Origin: WHSW01 sp963828755
GTDB taxonomy: Bacteria > Actinomycetota > Thermoleophilia > Solirubrobacterales > 70-9
Assembly: GCA_963828755.1 (NCBI GenBank)
Contig: CAWHFY010000004.1
Location: 1-59,181, forward strand
Direction of reading: 5' to 3'
DNA length: 59,181 nucleotides
The notes under the pieces were generated by a model. It did not search any database. It saw nothing but the letters and a program-made list of their open reading frames with translations, and had not been told where the DNA came from. Below are positions 46,273-55,894 of this stretch, piece by piece (within the stretch, counting starts at the first letter, position 1; every line of letters begins with the position of its first letter). The position numbers and the translations under genes were made by a program.

Positions 46273-48126
46273 TCAGCCGGGGGTTGACGCGGTCGCTCGG
46301 GTCGACGCATACCGCTCGCGGCCGGTGCGGCGCACGACGCCGTCGGAGATCGCCCCGCGCAGCGCGGCCCGGAAGCGACCCGGCCCCCAGTAGCGGGCGC
46401 CGACGCGCTCAGCGAGCTGGCGGCGGTCGAGCTCGCCGCTCTCCTGCAGGGTGCGGTCGATGATCCCGATCTCGTGGTCGAGCCAATCGGGGTTGGACTC
46501 GTACGGCAGCGGCAGGAAGGGCGAGTAAGAGGCGCTGCCCGGGCCCGGGGCGATAGCGGCGCAGGCCCATTCGCTCGCGCTCCCAGCGCTCGCGCTCGCG
46601 GCGGTCGCGCTCCTCGGCCTCGCGTCGCTCGGGCTCGGCCTCCTCGCCGGTGCCCTCCTCGGCCTCGCGCGCGGTGATCGGCTTCGCGATGTTCTCGAGC
46701 GGCTTGCCCTCGGCGCGCACGCCGAGGAACAACTCGGTGATCCCGCCGACCGCCATCACCGCGGCGCCGATGAAGTAGGCGATCATCACCTGGGAGACGT
46801 CGCCGGACTCGCCGAGCTTCTGGAACACCAGCGGCCCGGTGATCCCGCCGATCGCGGTCCCGATCGCGTAGAAGAAGGCGATCGCGAGCGCCCGGATCTC
46901 CATCGGGAAGATCTCGCTCACGGTCAGGTAGGCGGCGCTCGCCCCGGCCGAGGCGAAGAAGAAGGTCGCCGCGAGCGCCAGCGTCAGGCCCCAGTCGCTG
47001 AACATCTCGCCGTTGAACATCACCCCGACGACGACCAGCAGGGCTGCCGAGACCAGATAGGTGCCGGCGATCATCGGGCGACGGCCGACCGTGTCGAACA
47101 GGCGGCCCAAGAGCAGCGGGCCGAGGAAGTTGCCGGCCGCGAAGACGGCGTAGAAGAGCCCGACCTTGTTGGCGCCGACGCCGAGGTAGGTGGTCAGCGT
47201 GAGCCCGAGCGTGACCGTGACCGCGTTGTAGAGGAACGCCTGGCCGATGAACAGGCTGAGACCCGAGCACCGCCCGCTTCGGATAGACCTTGAACACGGT
47301 CCGGGCGATCTCGCGGAACGGGATCGACTTGCGCTGGCGGACCTTGATCGACTCGCCGGGCTCCTCGAGCTCCTGGCCGGTCTCCTCGACGACCCGCTTC
47401 TCGATCCCGTCGACGAGCCGCTCGGCCTCCTCCTCACGACCGTGGATGAACAGCCACCGCGGGCTCTCGGGCACGTTGCGGCGGATGAACAGGATCCCGA
47501 GCCCGAGCGTCGCGCCGATCCCGAAGGCGAGCCGCCAGCCGATGTCGAGCGCGAAGAGCGACTGCTGCAGGAAGATCAGCGAGAGCAGGCCGCCCGCGAC
47601 AGCGCCGAGCCAGAACGAGCCGTTGATGATCAGGTCGACGCGGCCGCGGGCGCGGGCCGGGATCATCTCGTCGATCGCCGAGTTGATCGCCGAGTACTCG
47701 CCGCCGATCCCGGCGCCGGTGAAGAAGCGCGCCGCCAGGAACCAGATCGCCGACTGCGAGAACGCGGTCGCCAGCGTCGCCACGAGGTACACGGAGAGCG
47801 TGATCAGGAAGAGCTTCTTGCGCCCGAAGCGGTCGGTGAGCTGGCCGAAGAAGAGCGCCCCGATGCAGGCGCCGGCGACGTAGATCGACTGCGCGAGTGC
47901 GATCTGGCCCTCGGTGAGCTCGATCCCGCTCCCCGGCTCGGTCAGGGTCGGGGCGAGGAAGCCGATGATCGTGACCTCGAGCCCGTCGAGGATCCAGACG
48001 ATCCCGAGCCCGATCACCACGCGTCCAGTGGAACTTCGACCACGGCAACCGGTCGAGCCTCGCCGGGATCCGGGTCTCGATCGTCTTGAAGCCGTCAGAG
48101 CCGGCGGCTGCGCTTCCCGCTTCCAT
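46273..48126 (-). CDS. MFS transporter with C-terminal appended domain (frameshifted)
   Basis: Major facilitator transporter of about 617 residues starting at ATG 48126. TM1 reads VVIGLGIVWILDGLEVTIIG, loop 2-3 LTDRFGRKKLF, and RFFTGAGIGGEYSAINSAID marks sugar/aromatic-acid porters. The second half has GRLFDTVGRRPMIAG and SEIFPMEIRALAIAFFYAIG. A charged helix (AEPERREAEERDRRERERWE) leads to about 90 extra residues (DWLDHEIGIIDRTLQESGEL ... ALRGAISDGVVRRTG) that look like a winged helix. Frames change near 48,030, 47,270 and 46,545. The substrate is unknown. Confidence 0.83.
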
Positions 48127-48252
48127 CCTGGCGGGCCTTTACCCGGCTTGGTGCGGGCTAATCGGGTCAGGCGGTCGCGCCGATGACCCCAGCGCTCGCT
48201 GGCGAAGCGCCGACGTTCGTCCGTAAACACGATGGAGCCCTACCTCGGGTGG

Positions 48253-48594
48253 CTACTGTGCGCTGATCAGCTCGCCCTCAGGGGTCAGCTCGACGAAGTG
48301 CGAGGCTTCGCCGCCTCGGTAGCGCTGACACTGGTTCTCGGCCCGGTTGTCGACGTCCTCGCGCGGGTCATGCGCGATGTCGGTGACCCAGTCGTCGAGG
48401 CCGGGGAGACGCTCGGCGATGCACGGGCCGGATGAGAGGTCAGCTCCATGCGCCTTCGCCTCTTTGTAGGCAGCGATCGCCGCGGAGATGGCCTGATTGC
48501 GGTCCGCGTCGTTGACCTCGTCGCTGCCGCAGGCCGTAAGCGCTGCGATGCCGACGGCCGCGATTGCAACGGTCGCAACTGCGGTTCGGCTCAC
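48253..48594 (-). CDS. hypothetical lipoprotein
   Basis: A 113-residue exported protein. Residues 1-21 form a lipoprotein signal ending in the lipobox AALTAC. The mature part is polar with two further Cys (GPCIAERLPG; NQCQRYRGG), possibly forming a disulfide, and ends in FVELTPEGELISAQ. No family is recognised. It is divergent from the arsR-like gene, 70 bases apart, and the ArsR operators lie in that gap, so it could belong to the same regulon. Confidence 0.72.
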   Translation of the reverse strand: MSRTAVATVAIAAVGIAALTACGSDEVNDADRNQAISAAIAAYKEAKAHGADLSSGPCIAERLPGLDDWVTDIAHDPREDVDNRAENQCQRYRGGEASHFVELTPEGELISAQ

Positions 48595-48643
48595 CGTATG
48601 GCGTCGAGATCGGACACCGCCGCAGTATCGCCGACGTCGATCG

Positions 48644-48676
48644 GTAAGTGTATACTTACGGTAAGTGCCTACTTAC
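48644..48676. promoter_or_regulatory. tandem ArsR operators overlapping a leaderless promoter
   Basis: Two perfect inverted repeats of the form GTAAGT-N4-ACTTAC lie at 48644-48659 and 48661-48676. A consensus-like -10 TATACT sits in the first (48651-48656). The GTG start of the regulator (48665) lies in the second, 8 bases after the -10, implying an mRNA with almost no leader. Confidence 0.78.
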
Positions 48677-48979
48677 TCAACCTCTCTGGACGCGCTCGGC
48701 GATCCGACACGGCGGTCGATCCTCGAGCGACTCGCCCGCCGGCCGATGGCGGTCGGTGAGCTCGCGGAGCAGGTCCCCGTCAGCCGCCCGGCCGTCTCGC
48801 AACATCTGAAGGTTCTGCGCGGCGCCGGTCTGGTGATCGACGAGGCGATGGGGGCGCGCCGGATCTACCGCGTCGATCCCAAGGGGCTCGAGGCGTTGCG
48901 CAGCTATTTCGACGACTTCTGGGGCGCGGCGCTCGCGCATGTGAAGGCTGAGTCCGAACGAACGTCGAGGAGGGTGTGA
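48665..48979 (+). CDS. ArsR-family transcriptional regulator
   Basis: A 104-residue winged-helix repressor. SLDALGDPTRRSILERLARR is the ArsR N-terminus, MAVGELAEQVPVSRPAVSQHLKVL the recognition helix, and RIYRVDPKGLEALRSYFDDF the wing and dimer helix. No metal-binding Cys motif is present, so it belongs to the non-metal group usually paired with SRPBCC proteins. GTG 48665 is the start; it lies inside a palindromic operator. The SRPBCC gene follows after one base. Confidence 0.92.
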   Translation: MPTYSTSLDALGDPTRRSILERLARRPMAVGELAEQVPVSRPAVSQHLKVLRGAGLVIDEAMGARRIYRVDPKGLEALRSYFDDFWGAALAHVKAESERTSRRV

Positions 48980-48980
48980 G

Positions 48981-49415
48981 ATGAGTCTGGAGCCGATCCG
49001 CAAGAGCGTCTTCGTCGACAGCCCGACCGAGACGGCCTTCGCGACCTTCACCCGTGAGGTCGCGACCTGGTGGCCCGTCGAGACCCATTCCCTGAACGGC
49101 AGCGGCGCGACGGAGGTGATCTTCGAAGGTCACATCGGTGGCCGACTCTACGAGCGGTCGCCGGACGGGCGCGAGGGCGACTGGGCGGACGTCGAGGCCT
49201 GGGAGCCGCCGCGGCGGCTCGTGCTCCGGTGGCGCGTGAACCCGAGGCGTGGCCCGACCCGGGTCGAGGTCACCTTCGAGCCGGAGGGCCGCGGGACCAG
49301 GGTGATACTCGTGCACAGTGGCTGGGACCTAATCGAGGACCGGGATGGGCGCGGCGATTACGAGCGTGGATGGGATCGCGTGCTCGGTCCCTATCTGGAC
49401 CGCCTCTCTGCCTGA
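48981..49415 (+). CDS. SRPBCC/AHSA1-like domain protein
   Basis: A 144-residue START-like (SRPBCC) protein with a hydrophobic ligand pocket. IRKSVFVDSPTETAFATFTR opens the fold. EVIFEGHIGGRLYERSPDGR and WEPPRRLVLRWRVNP are the central strands, and GTRVILVHSGWDLI precedes the long C-terminal helix (YERGWDRVLGPYLDRL). AHSA1-like proteins are routinely in operon with ArsR repressors, as here, with coupled spacing and an AGGAGG site. The ligand is unknown. Confidence 0.88.
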   Translation: MSLEPIRKSVFVDSPTETAFATFTREVATWWPVETHSLNGSGATEVIFEGHIGGRLYERSPDGREGDWADVEAWEPPRRLVLRWRVNPRRGPTRVEVTFEPEGRGTRVILVHSGWDLIEDRDGRGDYERGWDRVLGPYLDRLSA

Positions 49416-49499
49416 GCGCGATTCGAGCCCACCGGCCTGCACTTCGGAGATGATCGCCTCGCGCGGAGGGGCGGCTCGGCGCGGCTACGCCGCGTCAGG

Positions 49500-50462
49500 T
49501 CAGGAGCGCTGCTGCGTGCGCACGATCAGGGCGAAGATCGCGAGCGGGAGCACCATCAGCCCGACCCCGAGCAGCCAGAAGGCCGACGCCGAGCCGATCT
49601 GGTCGACCATCCAGCCGAAGTTCATCCCGAAGAAGCCGGCGATGAACGAGAGCGGCAGGAAGATCGTCGCGACCAGGGTGAGCCGGTAGGTGGTCTCGTT
49701 GAGCTGCACCTGGACCGCGTTCGAGAGTGTCTCGCCCGCGGCATCCACGCGGTCGACGATGTGGTCGAGCTGGTCCTGGATCCGCGCGAAGTACGCGGCG
49801 CCGTCGCCCTCGAGGCTGGGGACCTGGGCGATCTCGGCCGCGACGCGCTCGAACACGCCGCGCGCCGGCCCGATCCGGACCCGCAGATCGGTCAGCCGCG
49901 AGCGCAGCGTCTTTACCATCGCCTGGTCGGGGGGCCGCTGGCGCCAGCCGGTCTCCCACAGCCTGCCCTCCAGCTCCGCGATGTCGCCCTCGACCGCGGC
50001 GAGGCCCTCGAGCACCGTGTCGGTCATCCCGTCGAGGACCGCGTAGACGGCGTAGCGCTCGCTGCGGTCGGCGCGGACGCCGTCCGGGGCCACGACCGCG
50101 GGCAGGTCGAATGAGCCCTGGTGGAGGGTGAGCACGAAGTCACCGTGCAGGAGCACGGCGACCCGCTCGAGCTGCAGGTCCGCGTCGGGGTCGGTCGGCT
50201 CGGCCTCCGGGTTCGCCGCGAACCAGAACGGGAACACGATCAGGTCGGATTCCACGTGCAGCCGGCGCGCCGGCGAGCCGCCGTCCTCGAGGCTGTCGAG
50301 CGCCGCGACCACGGCGGGTGAGAGCTCGAGCGCGCCCGCGATCCGGTCGACCGGGACGTGTTCGCGGTCGAGGTCGAGCCAGAAGAACTCGCCGCTCGCA
50401 CGGCGGCGTGCGATCGCCTCCGGGTCGAGCTCGCGCATGGTCGGGATCCGCGGCGGCCCCAT
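49500..50462 (-). CDS. CorA-family divalent cation transporter
   Basis: A 320-residue CorA-like Mg2+/Co2+ channel. The cytosolic N-terminal domain (EFFWLDLDREHVPVDRIAGA ... LLHGDFVLTLHQ) forms the funnel. A long helix reads YFARIQDQLDHIVDRVDAAG. TM1 ends in the selectivity motif GMNFG (IFLPLSFIAGFFGMNFG) and TM2 is FWLLGVGLMVLPLAIFALIV. ATG 50462 is chosen; an ATG 24 bases later is also possible. It is divergent from an MBL-fold gene, 60 bases apart. It is intact and of normal length. Confidence 0.9.
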   Translation of the reverse strand: MGPPRIPTMRELDPEAIARRRASGEFFWLDLDREHVPVDRIAGALELSPAVVAALDSLEDGGSPARRLHVESDLIVFPFWFAANPEAEPTDPDADLQLERVAVLLHGDFVLTLHQGSFDLPAVVAPDGVRADRSERYAVYAVLDGMTDTVLEGLAAVEGDIAELEGRLWETGWRQRPPDQAMVKTLRSRLTDLRVRIGPARGVFERVAAEIAQVPSLEGDGAAYFARIQDQLDHIVDRVDAAGETLSNAVQVQLNETTYRLTLVATIFLPLSFIAGFFGMNFGWMVDQIGSASAFWLLGVGLMVLPLAIFALIVRTQQRS

Positions 50463-50522
50463 CTCGCGGCCACAGTACGCCGCCGGTCGGAGCGAATCCC
50501 GGCGCTCCCTAGGATCAGACCC

Positions 50523-51188
50523 ATGCCTTTTTCCAGACTCAGCCGCTTCGGAATCGTCAACTGCTATCTGGTCGAGGAGGAGGACGGCCTCACGATCGTC
50601 GACACGATGCTCCCCGGCTCGGCGAAGGCGATCGTCGCCGCGGCCGAGCGCCACGGCAAGCCGGTCGCGCGGATCCTCCTCACCCACGCGCACCAAGACC
50701 ACATCGGCTCGCTCGACGCCCTGCACGCGGCGCTGCCCGAGGCCGAGGTGATCATCGGCGAGCGCGAACGCCGGCTGCTCGCCAAGGACAAGAGCCTCGA
50801 CCCCGGCGAGCCGGTCGACAAGCTGCGCGGCAGCTACACCGGGGCGAAGACGACGCCGGACCGGCTGATCGCGCCCGGAGACGCGGTCGGCTCGCTCGAG
50901 GCGATCGCCGCCCCCGGCCATACGCCGGGCCAGCTCGCCTTCCTCGATCCGCGCGACGGAACGCTGTTCTGCGCCGACGCCTACTCGACCCTGGGCGGGG
51001 TCGCGACCACCTCGAAGACGAACTGGCGCTTCCCGCTGCCGGCGATGGCCACCTGGCACCGCCCGACCGCGCTCGAGACCGCGCGGGCGTTGCGAGCGCT
51101 CGACCCGAAGCGCCTCGCCCCCGGCCACGGCAAGGTGGTCGAAGGCCCGGCCGCGGCGATGGACGCCGCGATCGCCAAGGCGTCCTGA
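50523..51188 (+). CDS. metallo-beta-lactamase fold hydrolase
   Basis: A 221-residue MBL-fold enzyme. The di-metal motif is LLTHAHQDHIGSLDAL near residue 60. Later ligands are the His of APGHTPGQLAF, the Asp of LFCADAYS, and the His of APGHGKVVEGP at the end. The compact length and glyoxalase II-like spacing suggest a small-molecule thioester or ester hydrolase; the substrate is unknown. ATG 50523 follows a short promoter region shared with corA. A palindromic repeat follows the gene. Confidence 0.88.
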   Translation: MPFSRLSRFGIVNCYLVEEEDGLTIVDTMLPGSAKAIVAAAERHGKPVARILLTHAHQDHIGSLDALHAALPEAEVIIGERERRLLAKDKSLDPGEPVDKLRGSYTGAKTTPDRLIAPGDAVGSLEAIAAPGHTPGQLAFLDPRDGTLFCADAYSTLGGVATTSKTNWRFPLPAMATWHRPTALETARALRALDPKRLAPGHGKVVEGPAAAMDAAIAKAS

Positions 51189-51202
51189 GCGCCGCCAACG
51201 CA

Positions 51203-51255
51203 GCGCCGACTTTCATCTCAACCACCTCCTGCGTGGTTGAAGTGAAACTCGGCGC
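51203..51255. repeat. interspersed palindromic repeat, copy 2
   Basis: A nearly perfect long hairpin of about 23 bp per arm. GCGCCGA, TTTCA and TCAACCAC on the left face GTGGTTGA, TGAAA and TCGGCGC on the right around a 7-base loop. It lies between convergent MBL and M14 peptidase genes, so it may also terminate both. It shares both arm sequences with copy 1 at 16029-16073. Confidence 0.65.
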
Positions 51256-51273
51256 GGTGGGCGTGGTTGCGGC

Positions 51274-52884
51274 TCAGCGGCGCGCGATCGTGGCCACCGC
51301 GCGGGCGTGGCGGCGCACCTCGGCGCGGCTGAGCTCGCCGGCGGGGAACTCCGCCACGAACGCCTTCTCGTGCAGGGCGGCGTCCTGCCAGCCGGTCGCG
51401 GCGCCCGGCGGGGTCGGGTAGCAGTCGTCGGGCGGCAGGCCCGAGAGCCGCGCGTAGCGCAGCGCGACCTGCCGGCCGCGGCGACGGCACGGGATCAGCG
51501 TGTGGCCGAACGGCTGGTGGTACCAGACGGTGACCCCGGGGCGGATCCGGCGGATGAACCTGCGCACCGCCTTCGTCTCGGGCTCCGAGAACGGATGCGG
51601 GCCCGAGTAGTAGCCGCTCGATGGCGGGATCGGCTTCCAGTCGGCGGCGAAGTTGCGGTTGAGGTCGACGCCGTGGGCGTTGCCGCGGGTGTCGGCGGCG
51701 ACACCGTCGGGGTTGACGGTCGCGATCGTCCACAGCGCGACGCCGTCGAGGCGCCCGGCGTAGCGCCGGCGAAGGCGCCTCACCACCCGCTGGCCCTGCG
51801 TCTCGTTGCCGTGGATCGAACCCGACCACGAGCACCGTGCGCTTGCGCGTCGGCCGTCGCCGATCCGCTGCGCGACCAGCGGCCGCCCCTCGACCGACTG
51901 GCCGAAGACCAGCGACGCCGAGGCCAGCAACGCGGCCGCGGCCGCGATCACGGCGAGCCGGTCTGCGCCGTAACGAGTCATCAGGTGCCTGATCGTTCGC
52001 ATCATCGTCCCGTCCCGGGTGGCGTTGTAGGCGACCGCGCCTCCCCTGCCCGCGCTGGCGGGCGCGGCCCTGACGCAGGTGGGGAAGAAGACCGGATACG
52101 CGAGGCGATAGTGGTACGTCGCCTGCTGGCGCGCCCGTCGCGAAACGTACGCGACGCGCTCCTTCGCGCTCAGCTCGCGCATGAACCGGCAACCGTCCGA
52201 GTCCGGCCGGCGCGGGTCGTTGCCGATCTGAACGTAGACGGGAAACCTCCTCGCGAGCTCCCGGACCGCCGGGAGATTGATCCGGAAGTCCGTGCCCTGT
52301 ACCACGACGTAGTCGGTCCCACCCGGGATCCGTGGGTGACCGGCGATCCCGAAGACGTTGCCGCCGACGGTCTCGCCGTGACGGTGGGCGTCGGCGACGG
52401 CGGCCTTGATCACCGCCCGCCTGCGCTCCGCCGCTCGCGTGTAGAAGTCGAAGACCCAACCGTCGGGCTCGATGCGCTTGCGCACCTTCGCCATCATCGC
52501 CTCGATCCGGCGGGCTCTGCCGTAGTTGAGGGCATTCAGCGAGACGAGGAACCTCGCCCTGGGGCTCACGTCGAGCACCGCGTTGCGGATCGTGTCCCAG
52601 GCGATGACCTCCCGTGGCCTGACGCGATCTCCGACGTGGTAGCGAAGCGGAGCGGTGACGAGCGTCGGGCGCAGCCGCGCGAGCGTCGAGGCGATCGATT
52701 CAGGCGTCTCCCTGCGGACCGCGAGCACTCCTCGCTGAAAGACGCGCACGGCGGCGATTCGAGCGCTGACGGCAGGGCGCTGGCGGGCCGAGTCCGCCTC
52801 CGGGCTCTCTCCGGCCCCCGTCGGGGCCGGCACCGCGAGCACCAAAGCGAGGGTGACGACGGCGGCGGCTGCCACGCCCTTCAC
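51274..52884 (-). CDS. exported protein fused to M14 zinc carboxypeptidase domain
   Basis: One open frame encodes two exported modules. Residues 1-24 from GTG 52884 form a signal peptide. Residues about 30-300 are an unknown domain (DVSPRARFLVSLNALNYGRA; GTDFRINLPAVRELARRFPV), perhaps a barrel. A second hydrophobic segment (LAVIAAAAALLASASLVFG) follows ATG 51981. The M14 domain then has zinc ligands HGNE and the His of WYHQPFGHT, LNRNFAADW and the catalytic Glu in AFVAEFPAGE. Around 51,815-51,850 two compensating frameshifts replace the strand before HGNE. The fusion may be genuine or result from a lost stop codon. Confidence 0.72.
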   Translation of the reverse strand: MKGVAAAAVVTLALVLAVPAPTGAGESPEADSARQRPAVSARIAAVRVFQRGVLAVRRETPESIASTLARLRPTLVTAPLRYHVGDRVRPREVIAWDTIRNAVLDVSPRARFLVSLNALNYGRARRIEAMMAKVRKRIEPDGWVFDFYTRAAERRRAVIKAAVADAHRHGETVGGNVFGIAGHPRIPGGTDYVVVQGTDFRINLPAVRELARRFPVYVQIGNDPRRPDSDGCRFMRELSAKERVAYVSRRARQQATYHYRLAYPVFFPTCVRAAPASAGRGGAVAYNATRDGTMMRTIRHLMTRYGADRLAVIAAAAALLASASLVFGQSVEGRPLVAQRIGDGRRASARCSWSGSIHGNETQGQRVVRRLRRRYAGRLDGVALWTIATVNPDGVAADTRGNAHGVDLNRNFAADWKPIPPSSGYYSGPHPFSEPETKAVRRFIRRIRPGVTVWYHQPFGHTLIPCRRRGRQVALRYARLSGLPPDDCYPTPPGAATGWQDAALHEKAFVAEFPAGELSRAEVRRHARAVATIARR

Positions 52885-52922
52885 TTGACTTCGGCTCCAC
52901 GGGCAAGGGAGGATCGCGCGCA

Positions 52923-54051
52923 ATGGGAGGCAATCGATCCAGTGCGGGACGATCGACGGACTGGCCACGGCGCCGAGTGACCGCGATCGCGCTCGCCGGC
53001 GCGCTGACGATGGCCTGCGTCGGCGCGCCGATGCCTTCGTCTTCTGGGCAAACCGGGACGCGGGAACGATCGGGCGCGCGAAGTCGAACGGCCAAGGGCG
53101 TCGACCAGTCCTACATCAACGCGCGCGCCAGCGTCTACGGGGTCGCGGTCGACGAGGACCACATCTACTGGACCGACCGCAGGGGCGGGGCGATCGGACG
53201 GGCGAGCCGCAGCGGGGGCAACGTCAAGCGCAAGCTGGTGACCGGCCTGAGCAGCCCACATGGCATGGCGGTCGACTCCGACTACATCTACTGGGCGGAC
53301 TCGGGCAGCGACTCGATCGGCCGCGCGGCGCTGGACGGGAGCGGCGCCGACCCAAACTTCATCACCGGTACGAATGGCGCCTCGGACGTCGCGGTGGATG
53401 CGCATTACGTGTATTGGACCAACTCCGGGGGGATCGGCCGCGCGAACCTCGACGGTACCGGCGCCGATCTGACCTTCATCGAGACGGTGGCCTACGGCGT
53501 GGACGTGGACAGCCGCCACCTCTACTGGGCGTTCTACGGCTACGGCCCGAACCGCGGCGGAGTCGGCCGCGCGAACGTGAACGGGACCGGGATCGAGAAG
53601 AAGTTCGTCTCCGCCCGCAACCTCTATCCGCACGGCGTCGCCGTCGATGACGCCCACGTCTGGTGGGTCGAGCAGGTGGCAATCGGGCGCTCCGCCCTCA
53701 GCGGCAAGAACGTGAAGCCCAACTCCATCACTGGGCCCCGCGTCGGCCACGGCGACTCGGGCCTGGCGGACATGGCTGTGGATGCCGACGGGACGCCCGC
53801 CGAAGACGAAGATCAAGAGCGGCCCGCCCGCGAGGACCAGGCACCGCTCGGTGCGCTTCCGGTTCGCCAGCTCCGAGTCGGACTCGAGCTTCAAATGCAA
53901 GCTCGACAAGCGCCGCTGGCGACACTGCGATGCGTCGTACAAGGTCAAGAAGCTCCGTCCCGGCCGCCACAAGCTTCAGGTCCGGGCGACCGACCGGTTC
54001 GGGAACACCGACCCCACCCCGGCCAAGGACGGCTTCGAGGTCGTCGGCTAA
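52923..54051 (+). CDS. exported YWTD-type beta-propeller protein (frameshift near end)
   Basis: Exported protein of about 375 residues. The N-terminal signal (VTAIALAGALTMACVG) precedes repeats of about 40 residues with the LDL-receptor YWTD pattern: HIYWTDRRGG, YIYWADSGSD, YVYWTNSGG, HLYWAFYGY, HVWWVEQ, each preceded by VAVD/MAVDS. A shift near 53,795 (likely an extra C) leads into a C-terminal Ig-like unit (RFRFASSESDSSFKCKLDKR ... RHKLQVRATDRFGNTDPTPA) seen in actinobacterial surface proteins. Adhesion or ligand binding is inferred. Confidence 0.8.
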
Positions 54052-55873
54052 CCAGGCTGCGCGGAGACCGCCTGCGCGGTTTCCTCGGCGCGCTCGAGCT
54101 GGCGCTCGATCAGGTCGAGCCCGGCGTTCCAGAAACCCGGGTCGGTGAGATCGACGCCGACGATCGCGCCGAGCTCCTCGGGCAGCATCGAGCCGCCGGC
54201 GCGCAGCAGGTCGACGTAGGACTCGACGAAGTCCTCGCCCTGCCTGCTCGTAGCGGCTGTAGACCGAGAGCGCCAGCAGGTGCCCGTAGGAGTAGGCGTA
54301 GACGTAGCCGGGGGTGGCGATGAAGTGCGGCACGTAGGACCACCACGAGCTGTAGCCCTCGGAGAGCTCGACCGAGTCGCCGAGCAGCTCGGTCTGGGTG
54401 TCGGTCCAGGCCTCGGCGAACGAGTCGACCGAGAGCTCGCCCGACTCACGCCGCTGCGTGTGGACGCGGTCCTCGAACCGGTTCATCGCGACCTGGCGAA
54501 ACACGGCGCCGACCGCGCCGTCGAGCGAGGAGCCGAGCAGCGAGAGCCGCTCCGAGTCATCGGCGGCCTGCTCGAGCAGGCGCCCGAGCACGATCGTCTC
54601 GCCGAAGATCGAGGCGGTCTCGGCGACCGTCAGCGGGGTCCCGAACTCATAGATCCCACGCGGGCGCGAGAGCGACGCGTGAACGCCGTGGCCGAGCTCG
54701 TGGGCCATCGTCAGCACGTCGCCGGGGCGCGAGGTGTAGTTGAGCATCACGTAGGGGTGCGCCGAGGGCACCGCGTAGGAGCAGAACGCCCCGCCGCGCT
54801 TGCCCGGCGCCGGCGGCGCGTCGATGTAGTCGCCGGTGAAGAACTCCGCCGCGGTCGCGCCGAGCTCGGTCGAGAAGCCGCGGTAGCAGTCGAGCACCAG
54901 CTCGCGGGCCTCGTCGTAGGGGATGTAGCGCTCCGCTTCGGCCAGCGGCGCGACCCGGTCGTAGTCGGCGAGGCGGTCCAGCCCCAGCATCCTCGCCTTC
55001 AGGCGATACCAGCGCCGCGCGAGCTCGTAGCGACCCTGGACCGCCTCGATCAGCGCCGCGACCGACTCGTCGGAGGCCTCGTTGGCGAGGTTTCTGGAGG
55101 CGAGCCAGTGCTCGAACGAGCGCAGCCGGTCCTTGGTCGCCTTGTCCTGAAGCAGCGTGTTGTAAATGAACGCTCGGGTCCGCAGGCCGGGCTGCGAGCG
55201 CCTCGGTGACCGCGCCCGCGGCCTCGGCGCGGCGCTCGCGGTCTGGATCTTGGAGGCGGCTCAGCGCCTCCATCAGCTGCAGCGGCTCGTCGGCGTCGGA
55301 GAGCTCGACCGTGATCGCCGAGGTCTGCTCGGTGAACAGTCGCGAGAAGGCGCCGGGACCGGTGACCGAGGTCTCGGTCAGGATCCGCTCCTCGGGCTCG
55401 GACAGCTGGTAGGGCCGGTAGCGGCGCTCCATCTTCAGGTAGTGGCTGCAGAAGGCGAGCTCGGGCGCCTCGATCAGCGCCTGCGCCTGCTCGTCGTCGA
55501 GCTCGTTCCACTCGAGCTCGAAGAACAGCAGGGTGGTCTGGAGCGCCGCCGAGCGCTCCTGCACCTCCTGCATCAGCGCGCCGACTTCGGGCGATGCGGT
55601 GTCGACCGCGAACTTCAGTGAGACGTAGGTGCCGGCGCGCCCGGCGAGGTCGGAGATCGCCTCGAGCTCGCGCATCGCCTCGGCGAACTCCGCGGGACCG
55701 AGCTCGGCGAGCTTGCCCCGGTAGCGCTCGGCGAACGCCTCGGCGCGCTCCTGGGACTCGTCGAGCTGGGCGAGCGCCCGCTCGGGCCCGCCGTCATCGA
55801 CCAGCGGTTCGAGGTTCCAGCGCGCGGCTTCGAGGGCTTCGTCGGTCGGGGCGGCGGTGACGGTATCGCTCAT
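54048..55873 (-). CDS. pepF: oligoendopeptidase F, M3 family (frameshifted)
   Basis: Zinc metallopeptidase of about 607 residues that degrades oligopeptides in the cytosol. RWNLEPLVDDGGPERALAQL is the PepF N-terminus. YQLSEPEERILTETSVTGPG and AFIYNTLLQDKATKDRLRSF follow. The zinc site is LTMAHELGHGVHASLS, with the third ligand Glu in LTVAETASIFGETIV. YVYAYSYGHLLALSVYSRYE and FVESYVDLLRAGGSMLPEEL are also conserved. Frames change near 55,185 and 54,243. It is last of a three-gene minus-strand run. The stop overlaps the propeller gene stop. Confidence 0.92.
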
Positions 55874-55894
55874 CCGCTCAGCATAGGACGCTGG

